Position numbers and translations under genes: made by a program | Notes under the pieces: generated by a model | What the model was told of the DNA's origin: nothing | Seen by the model: only the letters and a program-made list of their open reading frames with translations | Database searches by the model: none | Assembly: GCA_963727955.1 (NCBI GenBank) | Contig: CAVSII010000003.1 | Location: forward strand, 416,289 to 480,288 | Origin: Bog-756 sp963727955 | GTDB taxonomy: Bacteria; Actinomycetota; Acidimicrobiia; Acidimicrobiales; RAAP-2 | DNA: 64,000 nt | Direction: 5' to 3' | Part shown: one piece after another, positions 51,544 through 60,808 of the stretch | Position numbering within the stretch: position 1 is the stretch's first letter | Layout of the letters: each line of letters starts with the position of its first letter

Positions 51544-52171
51544 GACCGTTCCTACGGGCGAGCCCGGGGACGGCGATAAGCCGGTCTTTCGCACCCCTCG
51601 CCTCCCACTTTCATTGTGCTGAGTGGCGGGAATTGCCGCTGTTCCTCCACCTCAGGCCGCAGCGACGCCAAACGTGCTGGTAGTCGTGCCTGCATAGGAG
51701 ATGCCCCGTGCAGCCATCTCGATTGGAGACTCGATGGCGAAACCGCAGTGTCCGGGCCACGTGCGCGGCGACCGCCTCCAGAGGCCTGCATGGTGCAACG
51801 GTGAGGTAGGTCCCGAGCAATAGCTCCGAGAAAACCCGGATCTTCGACCTCAGCCCGAAGGCGAAACCGCTGGCCAGGCGCCTGTGCCCTATGCACGAGA
51901 CGCGCCGGCCAACGTTCACATGGTGGCGGGGGTTCACGACCATCGAGCACCTTCGGGCTACAAACCCGACGAAGTTGCTGGTCTTGGCGTCTGCCCCATG
52001 CAGCCGCCCAGGCGCTGCACTACTCATCATCGGCCCGTCTCTGGTCGGGGTCCCGAGAAATTGCCAGCCCGGATCAACCTTCGGGTTCGTCTCTGCGGGC
52101 GAGGACGGAAGTGGCCGGTCCTCGGGTATAACGAGATGAACTGGAGCAACAGCTGAGGGAGGTGGAAGCTG
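51544..52171. other. Intergenic region with a degraded tRNA-fMet copy
   Basis: No supported gene. It contains the repeat at 51861-51985. Long minus-strand frames here (51611-52477) overlap the VOC gene and the tRNA relic and have no family resemblance. Confidence 0.55.
51861..51985 (-). repeat. Diverged copy of tRNA-fMet 3' region with its downstream hairpin
   Basis: Bases 51861-51932 match 60589-60660 at about nine of ten positions, including the hairpin beyond the tRNA (CCGCTGGCC against GGCC, where copy A has GGTC against GACC, a compensatory pair) and GTGGCGGGGG of the acceptor end. Beyond that only scattered matches remain (CACCTTCGGGCTACAAACCCGACGA). It is a dead third tRNA-fMet-like sequence, in the same orientation as the other two. 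Confidence 0.7.
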
Positions 52172-52588
52172 ATGGAGGTCGAGTTCATGACGAGTGTCGC
52201 CCCGATCGTGCGAGACGCTGATGCATCTCGCTCGTTCTATCGGGACGCCTTGGGCCTGTCCTTCGAAGGCGAAGAGGGCGACTACGTGTTCACCCACAAG
52301 CTCGAAGGAACGAAGCACTTCGGCCTGTGGCCCCTGTCGGAAGCGGCACATGCCTGTTTCGGTACCGCCGAATGGCCAGCCGACATCCCGGTTCCTCAGG
52401 CCAGTATCGAGTTCGAGGTCGCCGACGTCACCGCGGCCGCCAGCGAACTCACGGCCAAGGGCTATCGACTCATCCACAATGCCCGCACCGAGCCGTGGAC
52501 CCAGATCACGGCCCGGCTATTGAGCCCGGAAGGCTTGCTCGTCGCCGTCTGTTACACCCCGGCGTTCCACGACATAGCTGACGGCTGA
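52172..52588 (+). CDS. VOC family protein
   Basis: VOC protein of 138 residues: FMTSVAPIVRDADASRSFYRDALGLSFE, DYVFTHKLEGTKHFGLWPL, ASIEFEVADVTAAASELTAKGYRLIHNA and ITARLLSPEGLLVAVCYTP. There is Val or Ala at the usual last metal ligand, so it may be a binding protein. GGGAGG lies before the ATG; MTSVAPIV (ATG at 52187) is an alternative. Monocistronic. Confidence 0.85.
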   Translation: MEVEFMTSVAPIVRDADASRSFYRDALGLSFEGEEGDYVFTHKLEGTKHFGLWPLSEAAHACFGTAEWPADIPVPQASIEFEVADVTAAASELTAKGYRLIHNARTEPWTQITARLLSPEGLLVAVCYTPAFHDIADG

Positions 52589-52723
52589 CTCGACCTTCGG
52601 GTTCGACACCCGACGGCCGCACAGGTCTACATCAGGAGCCTCTGCCGCTCTGCTCCAAGCGTTACATGGCTCTACGCGTTGAACTGGGGAGGGCCACGTA
52701 GGGAAGCGCCGGCTCTCCGAGCC

Positions 52724-53757
52724 TCAGCGGGCTCTGGTGGCCGCCCGCTCTGCTTGATGTTGATCGTAGCCAGCACCACTGAAATAGCCCTCGACCACCA
52801 CCTGGTAGTCCTCGAGAAGGCTGATCCAGTCATGGTCACCGTGGCGGGCCAGTTGCTCGGTTGAACCGACGATGTCGCTAAAGACCACGACCGCCAGCTG
52901 CCGGTCAACCCACGCCGCCTGCTCCGTTCCGGTCAGGAATGTAACGAGGCCTTGGCCCGTCTCTGCTGAAAGGTCGTAGTAGAGCTCGCTGCGTTCAGAA
53001 ACAAGTTCCGCTTCCGAGATGTGCTCGACCAGAAAGCGACAAGCGCCTTCCCTGACGTGGGCGAGATCACCAGTGTAGAGGACCCTCGTTGGACAGCTGA
53101 CTCGCACGAGGATGTCAGTCACGTCGGACCGGAAGGCGGCCATGGCCATGGCGGCGGCGGTGGACGGGCTGGCCGCCGCCCGTTCGTAGCGGGCGCACCA
53201 CTCGAGGTACTCGTCGGTGAATCCCGGCGTGGATCCTGAGATGATGGCGCCGGTGCCCCACCGCGACCGGACATAGGTACCAGCAAGCGAAAGCGACTTT
53301 TCGGACTCACCGATGGGGTAGGAGTCGGACCGTAGCCACCGGGCGTAGCCGTTCATCAGCACCATCCGGTTCACCCTCTCGGGATGGTGAGCAGCCAGCA
53401 TCGAGCGCGGCATGGGTGGACCAACCCTCCGCCAGGATGGCAACCCCTCGGTGCTCACCTCGTCCATCACCGCCAAGGCGTCCTCGGCCAGGCGGCCGGA
53501 TCGACCATACCGTCCGGGTGGGGATCTGACGATCCGATGCCGCTGCGGTCGAACCGGATCGCTCTTCCGAGCGACCCGAGCACTCGCCACATCCGCAGAT
53601 GCAACGGGTGTTCCCATACGGAATCAGAGTTTGCTGGCCACTCGCTTAGGACCAGTACGTCGACATTGCCGGACCCCTGAATCTGGTACGCCAAGGCCCG
53701 ATCCTGGCGCTGGGCGTATCTGACGGGAGGCGTGTCCACGGAGACATGATGGCTCAC
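52724..53757 (-). pseudogene. Rv1900c-like hydrolase-cyclase gene, multiply frameshifted and truncated
   Basis: From a GTG at 53757 the order is VSHHVSVDTPPVRYAQRQDRALAYQIQG, SVWEHPLHLRMWRVLGSLGRAIRFDRSGIGSSDP (alpha/beta hydrolase), then frame changes near 53495 and 53445 and back near 53400, HHPERVNRMVLMNGYARW, PTRVLYTGDLAHVREG and finally VVVFSDIVGSTEQLARHGDHDW, the start of a class III cyclase domain that ends after about 45 residues. At least three frameshifts and a missing catalytic domain make this a pseudogene. It is divergent from an intact-length homologue at 54276. Confidence 0.75.
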
Positions 53758-54275
53758 GTTCTTCCTCGGTGCCCCGTAGCGAACAAGTCGGCGCACCCGG
53801 ACTGATTCGGTATGAGGGTCTTGCCACCGCCTCGAGATACTTGACCGAATCGGCATCCCGGCAAAGCACAGAAAGTGCTCCTGTCGCTCGAGTCCCCCCG
53901 CCGCCCCTGGGTGAATCGCCCATTGAGGCGACGCGAGGTTGGGACCGTTCTTCCGATCTACCCGCAGCGGAAGACTCATATGGCCGGCCCGACCGTGAGG
54001 TCGCCCCGTCCCACCCGGGCTCTTTTGTGGTCCGACGCGGTCGTTCCCTGGTGCGTATGAAGGCTTGCCGGGCGGCAGGAGGATGTTCGGGTTGGATCAA
54101 TTCCGGTCGCACAGAACTAGCAGCGATGGCCGACGCCGCGATTGCCGCCACTAGGAGTTCTGATCTTTTCGTGTGGGTCCCAATTGTTGAGGACCCGATG
54201 GTCGGTCACGGCGCCGGGCTTGCTGGCTCGTGATTCTGGACCGCGATGTCGGGATAAGGGAGACTGACCTGTGTC
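53758..54275. other. Intergenic region between two cyclase genes, no gene supported
   Basis: About 520 bases with frames on both strands up to 175 codons, but none with family resemblance or a ribosome site. It probably holds the divergent promoters of the two cyclase-type genes. Confidence 0.5.
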
Positions 54276-55614
54276 ATGGATCGTCCACGGACTCAATACG
54301 TTACGGTCGGCGAGGCCGACGTCGCCTACCAAGTCATGGGGAACGGTCCGCTCGACCTGCTCTTCTGTTACGGGCTCGGCAACCATATCGAGCTGGTCTG
54401 GGAACTCCTCGGGATGTCCGACTTCCTGGCCCGCATGAGCTCGTTCAGCCGCCTGATCTTCTTCGACCGGCGGGGCACCGGTGCGTCGGACGGCGTCCCG
54501 ACCCAGGCCATCCCCACGTGGGAGCAGTTGACCGAGGACATCAGCGCCGTGTTGCAGGCCGTCGGATCCGAACGCGCCGCCCTGATGGCCACCCTCGAGG
54601 TCGGCCCCATCGCTATTCTCTACGCCGCTATGCACCCGGAGGTGGTCACGTCCTTGGTGCTACTGAATGTCAGCGCCCGATTCATCGTCGACGATGACTA
54701 CCCGATCGGGGTTAGTCCCGACTTCATCGAGACCTTGGTCGGCCTGATAGCCGCCACTTGGGGAACCGACGACTTCGCTCGGCTGGCCAATCCGAGCATG
54801 GTGCACGACGAGGACTACATCCGTCGGGCGGCATTGCTCATGCCGCGCCTCGGCGACACCGCGGTCGGCCGCGGCTCAGTACCGCGTTTTACTTGAGACC
54901 CAGGACGTCCGGCACGCCCTACCCCTCGTCCAGGCACCGACTCTCGTACTCCAGGCCACGGACTGGCCCCTCCTTCCCCTCGACCACGGTCGGTACCTGG
55001 CCGAGCACATAAAGGACGCCTCCTTTGTGGCGCTCCCCGGCGGCGACGTGGGCCTCAACCCCGCCGTCTCCTATCGCCTGAGCGACGAGGTGGCCCGGTT
55101 CTTGACGGGTGCCACCCTCGACACCATGGTCGAGCGTGTGCTCACCACAGTGCTCTTCTCGGACATCGTCGGCTCGACCGAGCGGGCCGCGTCACTGGGC
55201 GACACCCGCTGGCGGACGCTGCTTGACACCCACGACAGGATCGTGCGGGACGAGCTCAGAGTCTCCCGAGGGCGTGAGATCAACACGACTGGCGACGGGT
55301 TCTTTGCCTGCTTCGATGGCCCGGCGCGGGCCATCCGCTGCGCCGAAAGCATCCGGCAAGCCACCGCGGCAGCGGGAGTCGACCTTCGGATCGGGCTGCA
55401 TACCGGTGAGTGCGAGGTGCGCGGCGATGATCTCGGCGGCCTGGCCGTCCACATCGCAGCGCGGGTGAACGCGCTCGCAGGTACTGGGGAGATCGTCGTC
55501 TCGAGCACGGTACGCGACCTCGTCGTCGGCTCTGGCATCGAGTTCGTCGACCGGGGCGAGCACGAGCTGAAGGGGGTTCCCGGAAGCTGGAAACTCTTCG
55601 CTGTAAAGGCCTGA
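54276..55614 (+). pseudogene. Alpha/beta hydrolase-adenylate cyclase (Rv1900c-like), one-base frameshift
   Basis: Two-domain protein of about 445 residues. The N-terminal alpha/beta hydrolase reads YVTVGEADVAYQVMGNGPLDLLFCYGLGN, FFDRRGTGASD and ILYAAMHPEVVTSLVLLN; the usual nucleophile elbow is ATLEVGP, so hydrolase activity is doubtful. After a frame change between 54851 and 54876 the frame continues to a class III cyclase domain: TTVLFSDIVGSTERAA and INTTGDGFFACFDGP with metal Asp residues, and HIAARVNALAGTGEI with the transition-state Arg. The span of 1339 bases is one more than 446 codons. Makes cAMP or cGMP if functional. Confidence 0.78.
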
Positions 55615-55908
55615 ACCGCCGGGTACTCGCCCCAGGGTATCGGCGTGAACCGGTGACGCGATTGCGATCGCCTGGCCCTGCCGACGAACTCCTCAGGGCC
55701 TCACCTGATCCGACATTTCACCTCGGTTCGAGATGTTCTGGTACCTCTCCAACGGGACCTACGCGAGCACCGCTCGCGGTAGTTGCCTGCCCATGAACGG
55801 CACATTCGGGCGTGTGGATAACCGACTCCGTGCCGGAGTTCTCTACACGAGAGACCCCCGGCAGGAGCCAGGGCTATCACAGACGCGATAGGTGACTCAT
55901 GCTGACGG

Positions 55909-57630
55909 TCAAGGCGCGGGCGTCACCGCACTCGACGGGGAAGAGGCTGAGCCAGGCACGTTGTACTCGTTGAACGCCGTCACCGTGAAGGTATAACTGT
56001 CGCCGTTCGTCAAGCCGTTCACGGTGCAGGCGTCCGTCGGGTCCGTGCCGGTGCAGGTGTTCCCGTCGCCGTCGGTGCCCGGGGCGGTGATGTCGCTGGC
56101 GGTCACCGTGTAACTGATGACTTCAGCGGCGATGTCATTGTCGGGTGCCGCCCACGACACCGTGGCCTGACCATCACCTGGCACGGCCGAGACGTTGGTG
56201 GGGGCGTCTGGAAGGATCAAGTTGTTGGCGCAAGTGCCCCCATCGTTGTCGCTGTTGGAGCCGTCGGGGCACGTCGTGTTCGACCAGACCACATTGGTGA
56301 GAGACGCCTCGCTCAGGTTTGCTCCCTCGAAGTTCACGCCCGTCAAGTTCGAGTCATCGAGGGTGACGGCAACAAAAGAGTCAAAGAAGTCGGCATCGGT
56401 CAGGTTGTCATTGGTCATAGATGCTTCCCATAGGAAGGCATTCGTGAGAACCAGTCCACTCAGATCAACGCCGTCGTCTGAGAAACGAGTCAGGTCCGCG
56501 CCGTTCGCATAGGCCCCCGGCCCGATGAGATAGCCATCGATGATCTGCCAGTTCGCCGACAGCTCCCCCGGAGTGCCGCTGATGTCTCCGGACGAAACAC
56601 CGGAGAGGTTGGCATTGGTGAGATCGGCGTTGGTGACGTTGATGCCGGTGAGCTGCGCGTCAGTGAGGTCCGCATCGGTCAGGTTGGCGTTCGTCAGATT
56701 GGCATTGGTCAGGCTGGCGCCCGTCAGATCGGCACCGGCGAGGTCCGCATCGGTCAGGTTGGCGTTCGTCAGATTGGCACCGGCGAGGTCCGCACCGGTC
56801 AGGTTGGCGTACGTCAGATTGGAGGACGGCCCGATGAGGCATCCGCCAACAAGTGTGAAGTTCGGCGGTAGAGAAGAAGGTATGCCGACGATCCCGCCTG
56901 AGTAGACGTTGTTGAGGTTGGCCCCGGCGAGATCGGTGCCCGAGAGATCCGCGTCCAACAGACTGGATCCGTTGAGTTTAGCGTTCGAAAAGTTTGCACT
57001 GGCCATATCGCTGTCGAAGAACTGCGAGCCCTCAAGGTTATCGCTTGTCAATGTCGAACCCGACAGATCCGCGTACTCGGCTGTGACGTCGTCCCAGGTC
57101 GCCCCGGTCAAGTTCAATCCTGAGAGAGCGGCATCCGAGAAGTTGCAATACAAACCAATGACGGTGTTCGCAGCTGGCGCGGGACAATAAATGGGAGGGT
57201 AGCCCTTAGTAGCATCTTTCAGGATACTCGGAGCAACTGTGATGAACAGCTTGGCGCTGGCCGGTTCGGTCCCCTTCTCTCTCGCGACCAGAGTGACCCT
57301 GTATCTCATGGACTTTTTCGTGCTGTTGGGGGGCACGGTCACGCTCTGCGATACCGACCCGTTTGAACAAGCGATATTGGCGGGTAGCCCTGCCAGCGGG
57401 ACGTTCGAGCTCAATTCACAGGACGTGGCGTTCGTAACATTGGCAGCGATCGTGACAGGGCCACCGGGATACCCAATGAGCACCGGGGGATACTGCGTGT
57501 AGCCCGTAATGGTCGGTTTTGGCGATCGGGCGGCGGGTGTTGCTGCCCCAGCCGATACTTCGAGCGAGAACACACCAAGCGCTAGAACAGCCGCCAGAAT
57601 GATCAATGAGTTAGACAATTCCCGTTGCAT
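55909..57630 (-). CDS. Secreted pentapeptide-repeat protein with FN3 domain
   Basis: Envelope protein of 573 residues. A signal peptide (SNSLIILAAVLALGVFSLEVSAGA) is followed by an Ig-like segment with paired cysteines (SCELSSNVPLAGLPANIAC), then about 45 pentapeptide repeats of A(N/D)L type (for example LTGADLAGANLTNANLTDADL) in two blocks separated by a short loop, and a C-terminal fibronectin type III domain (PTNVSAVPGDGQATVSWAAP, SYTFTVTAFNEYNVPGSASSPSSAVTPA). Repeats of this type fold as a right-handed beta-helix. Probably a surface or extracellular binding protein. AGGGGG precedes the ATG at 57630. Confidence 0.9.
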   Translation of the reverse strand: MQRELSNSLIILAAVLALGVFSLEVSAGAATPAARSPKPTITGYTQYPPVLIGYPGGPVTIAANVTNATSCELSSNVPLAGLPANIACSNGSVSQSVTVPPNSTKKSMRYRVTLVAREKGTEPASAKLFITVAPSILKDATKGYPPIYCPAPAANTVIGLYCNFSDAALSGLNLTGATWDDVTAEYADLSGSTLTSDNLEGSQFFDSDMASANFSNAKLNGSSLLDADLSGTDLAGANLNNVYSGGIVGIPSSLPPNFTLVGGCLIGPSSNLTYANLTGADLAGANLTNANLTDADLAGADLTGASLTNANLTNANLTDADLTDAQLTGINVTNADLTNANLSGVSSGDISGTPGELSANWQIIDGYLIGPGAYANGADLTRFSDDGVDLSGLVLTNAFLWEASMTNDNLTDADFFDSFVAVTLDDSNLTGVNFEGANLSEASLTNVVWSNTTCPDGSNSDNDGGTCANNLILPDAPTNVSAVPGDGQATVSWAAPDNDIAAEVISYTVTASDITAPGTDGDGNTCTGTDPTDACTVNGLTNGDSYTFTVTAFNEYNVPGSASSPSSAVTPAP

Positions 57631-58009
57631 TTCCAACCCCCTTCGTGGCCCGGATCCCTTGGCGCGGCTAAGAGCAGTGTATGCGGGGGACGGGGATGTC
57701 GCTCGACCCTCCAAACGTGTCGTTCGATATTCCAAAGGTTGAGACTTCCTGGTGCCTGATTGGTGGATACGAGCGATGCTGGCTCACCGAAGGTCTTCGT
57801 TTCGTAACCTCATCCATGGGCCCCGATGACGCCGAGGTTGAGGATCGCCCAGGGTTCACTTCGCCGCCCGGAGGGGTGGCACAGAACACCGGGAAGGTGT
57901 GGCACTTGCCCGGCGCGCTACGGATCGGGTGCTCACTTGCGCGAGCGCAGATTTACCGGGACCCGCAAAGATCAGAACCAGCTCTCCCCACTTCAACGCG
58001 GAGAGCCCG
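57631..58009. other. Intergenic region, no gene supported
   Basis: About 380 bases upstream of the pentapeptide protein gene, ending at the permease fragment. I see no gene or RNA. Confidence 0.5.
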
Positions 58010-58351
58010 TTACATGCTCCACAGCGCCTGAGTGGGTGACATGCGGGCGGCACGTAGGGCAGGCCAAAGCCCTGCGCATGCGCCAATGAGGAGGGCAGCG
58101 CCGATGCCCCCGCCCCAAGCGAGGACGGGGACGACGAGCTCATGCTTGGTCGTGGCATAGACGGCAGTTGACAGGGCACCCGCTCCTACGCCCGCAGCCG
58201 CGCCGATGAGGGCGAGGAGCACGGCTTCGGAGAGGAACTGGACTCGAATGTGACCCCTGGTAGCGCCGAGAGCTCGGCGTAGCCCGATTTCGGAGCGTCT
58301 TTCGAGGACGGAGATGATCATGATGTTGGCGACCCCGACGGCACCGACCAC
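58010..58351 (-). pseudogene. MacB/FtsX-type permease, C-terminal fragment
   Basis: Codons from about 58351 read VGAVGVANIMIISVLERRSEIGLRRALGATRGHIRVQFLSEAVLLALIGAAAGVGAGAL and end WPALRAARMSPTQALWSM: the last half of a MacB-type FtsX domain with three membrane segments. The family needs about 270 further residues upstream, which are absent; the similarity stops abruptly near 58353, so the 5' part was deleted. Confidence 0.8.
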
Positions 58352-58440
58352 TCCCCGCTTTTGAGACCGTCGGATTCTGTACCCGAATGCTGAGAGCGAT
58401 TATTCAGAGGGAGATGCCTCTACCGCATACACTCTTGCTA

Positions 58441-59022
58441 ATGACGCAAGACGTGGACCTAGAAGACGTGGTGCGCAGCCGGATCAGGGGGCTACGAGTG
58501 GCTCGAGGGTGGTCCCTCGACGACCTCGCTCGTCACTGCCACCTGAGCCCCTCAAACTTGAGCCGTATCGAGACGGGCCACAGAAGAATGGCTCTCGATC
58601 AACTCCTCCCAATCGCGCGGGCGTTAGGGACCACGCTCGATCAACTGTTGGAATCAGTGGATGACGACGACGTCGTCATCCGGCCCCAGCGCGATGTCGC
58701 GCGAGGGATGACCACCTGGCTGTTGACGCCCCGCGAACGAGGTCCCCACGGGGTGACCGTTGCCAAGATTCGCGCCAAGCCAGCGGCTCGAACCGAGGAG
58801 AAGGTGCTCCACGTGCATCCCGGCAGAGAGTGGTTCACCGTGCTTTCGGGGACCGCCAGATTGCAACTGGGCGAGCGGACCATCCTCGTGAAGGCGGGTC
58901 AAGCGGCGGAATTTTCGACCATGACCCCTCACGCCTTCAGCGCCCACGGCGGTCCGGTCGAGGTCCTCTGCATCTTCGACCATGACGGTGAGAAAGCTCA
59001 TCTGCGTCCCTCCACAACCTGA
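58441..59022 (+). CDS. XRE family regulator with cupin sensor domain
   Basis: Regulator of 193 residues. The HTH is at about 14-65: IRGLRVARGWSLDDLARHCHLSPSNLSRIETGHRRMALDQLLPIARALG. The C-terminal cupin (about 110-185) has KVLHVHPGREWFTVLSGTARLQLGERTILVKAGQAAEFSTMTPHAF, with retained histidines. It resembles MqsA/PuuR-like sensors of small ligands. I start at the ATG at 58441; TACACT ends seven bases before it, so the message may be leaderless. An upstream in-frame ATG (58387) is less likely. The downstream methyltransferase is a possible target. Confidence 0.88.
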   Translation: MTQDVDLEDVVRSRIRGLRVARGWSLDDLARHCHLSPSNLSRIETGHRRMALDQLLPIARALGTTLDQLLESVDDDDVVIRPQRDVARGMTTWLLTPRERGPHGVTVAKIRAKPAARTEEKVLHVHPGREWFTVLSGTARLQLGERTILVKAGQAAEFSTMTPHAFSAHGGPVEVLCIFDHDGEKAHLRPSTT

Positions 59023-59171
59023 GTCCGTTTCAGGGTGGCCAAGGAGGGTGGGCGAACCTCAGGCCTTCCGCACGTGGGCTACCTCAAGTCTCGGAGGAAT
59101 GCGACAGGACTCGTCTTGCGTCTTTGGCAAGACTACATGCCTCAACAGCATCAGCCGCTTACGATACGTAT

Positions 59172-60035
59172 ATGGAACATGCGCACGCTGGTCATACCGG
59201 TAATGGCTCAAGTGGTTCGTCGGAGGGCCTTGGATCCCTCGCTGAGATGTTGGACCTCGACGCGGAGATCACACGGTCCTACTGGGACGAAGTCATGAGA
59301 TGGATAGAGCAAGCCATTCCCACAAACGTTCGCCGCATCGTCGACTTGGGTGCAGGGACAGGCGCTGGAACGTTAGCGCTGTCCAGGAGATTCGACCATG
59401 CCGAGGTCGTCGCCGTTGACGCGTCAGATGAGATGCTGGAACGAATTCGCGAAAAGGCACTGGACTGCGGACTTACAGAGCGAATCAGAACAGTCCAGGC
59501 AGACCTCGACACCGACTGGCCAGAAACCGGTCTAGTGGATTTCACCTGGGCATCAATGTTCATGCATCACCTCACCGATGTCGACGGCGTGCTCCAACGT
59601 ATCCACGCCGCCACCCGCGACGCCGGTCTGATTGTGATCGCAGAGTTCACCGACCCACTGCGCTTCCTGCCCGATGATCTTGGCTTCGGCGAACCAGGCC
59701 TAGAAGGCCGCTGTATCGAGGCATTCAAGGGGGAGCGGTCTCGATCACTACCCAACTTCGGGCTGGAGTGGGGTCGACGCTTGGAAAGAGCCGGATTCTC
59801 GGCGATCGAAGAGCGCGTATTCGAACTTGAAGGAGATAGCACTGACCCCGGCCGTCTGGCCCGATATGCACGCCTGTGGCTTGAACGTGTCAGTTCGGCA
59901 GCGGCCCCACACCTATCAACCGACGATCTCTCCGTACTGAAGGAACTTCTCGCGGACACTGGACCGCGCTCGCTTGAGCAACGGAGCGATCTGCACATGC
60001 ACGGCTCACGCGTGGTCGTGCGCGCGGCAAAGTGA
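59172..60035 (+). CDS. Class I SAM-dependent methyltransferase
   Basis: Methyltransferase of about 287 residues: DLDAEITRSYWDEVMRWIEQAI, motif I RRIVDLGAGTGAGTLALSRRF, motif II VVAVDASDEMLERIREKA, GLVDFTWASMFMHHLTDVDGVLQRIHAATRDAGLIVIAEFTDPLRF (motif III to post-III). Small-molecule or polyketide-type methyltransferases look like this; substrate unknown. The ATG at 59172 begins MEHAHAGHTGNG; a frame from 59124 is also open. It follows the XRE-cupin gene by 150 bases and may be controlled by it. Confidence 0.88.
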   Translation: MEHAHAGHTGNGSSGSSEGLGSLAEMLDLDAEITRSYWDEVMRWIEQAIPTNVRRIVDLGAGTGAGTLALSRRFDHAEVVAVDASDEMLERIREKALDCGLTERIRTVQADLDTDWPETGLVDFTWASMFMHHLTDVDGVLQRIHAATRDAGLIVIAEFTDPLRFLPDDLGFGEPGLEGRCIEAFKGERSRSLPNFGLEWGRRLERAGFSAIEERVFELEGDSTDPGRLARYARLWLERVSSAAAPHLSTDDLSVLKELLADTGPRSLEQRSDLHMHGSRVVVRAAK

Positions 60036-60260
60036 TGAGCACCCTTGCAGACCAGTGCTGTGCCGGCTTTGGTCAAGGCGACGACATTCTCGCGGCGGGC
60101 ATGTGGTGCGACCTGGACGGTCATCATCCCTGCAGAGACGGCGGCGTTCGATCTGTCGACTGACTGTGCCCTTGGTGAGCCCGAGGCGGTCCGCGATGGC
60201 CTGCTGGCTGAGATGGCCCGGATGGGTGTCGATGACGGAGAACACGAGGAATTTCAACAC
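60012..60260 (-). pseudogene. MarR-type regulator, frameshifted fragment
   Basis: One frame reads LKFLVFSVIDTHPGHLSQQAIADRLGLTKGTVSRQIE, a MarR recognition helix; the next continues AAVSAGMMTVQVAPHARRENVVALTKAGTALVCKG, the wing and following strand. The change is in the CGCCGCCG stretch around 60138-60147. Both termini are missing, and the 3' end runs into the methyltransferase gene. Confidence 0.6.
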
Positions 60261-60586
60261 GCGCGGAGGGCATTTAGCGCGGCGTCGATCCCAGCGGTGA
60301 ACCGCTCAGACTCAGGCTTGCCGCGAGAGACCAATGCCGAGCCTTGGAAGAGGAGGAGGAGTAACTGGGCTTGTGCTTCGGGCGTGGCGGTGGTGGTGAT
60401 TTCACCGGTCGCCTGTCCACGAGTGAGCGCCGCGGTCAGGATCTCGATCACGCCGTCGTAGGCAGCGGCGGTCAACGCTTGAGCTACGTCGTCGCCGGGG
60501 ACGAGTTCGGCGACCGTGTTGCCGACAGGGGTGAGTAGGTCCCGACAAAAAGCCCCGAGAAACGGCATCTCCGCCCACTCGCCCAA
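60254..60586 (-). pseudogene. TetR-type regulator, C-terminal fragment
   Basis: 110 codons read LGAFCRDLLTPVGNTVAELVPGDDVAQALTAAAYDGVIEILTAALTRGQATGEITTTATPEAQAQLLLLLFQGSALVSRGKPESERFTAGIDAALNALRAC, which is a TetR C-terminal ligand-binding domain. The N-terminal HTH is absent because the gene stops at the hairpin next to the tRNA. It lies directly before the MarR fragment, so the two dead regulators are joined end to end. Confidence 0.6.
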
Positions 60587-60592
60587 ACGCGA

Positions 60593-60645
60593 AACCGCTG
60601 GTCAGGCGCCTGTGCGCTATGCACGAGACGCGCCGACCAGCGGTT
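60593..60645 (-). terminator. Extended hairpin just after tRNA-fMet
   Basis: AACCGCTGGTC (60593-60603) and GACCAGCGGTT (60635-60645) are exact complements; inside, GGCGC pairs with GCGCC and GTGC with GCAC around a small loop. Placed four bases after the tRNA 3' end, it would act as a terminator or processing signal, though no U-run follows. A compensated copy exists at 51864-51915. Confidence 0.55.
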
Positions 60646-60648
60646 CAA

Positions 60649-60725
<77 letters not shown>

Positions 60726-60808
60726 TCGCAGTGGACAAAATAGCACCTCCAGGCCGTAGACCGTTCGGCGCGGTGCCCGGAGAGGTTCAGCCCGACCAAC
60801 CGCTGGGG

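Noticed and set aside
51611..52477. A 288-residue minus-strand frame
   Set aside because: It overlaps the well-supported VOC gene and the tRNA relic and has no family resemblance.
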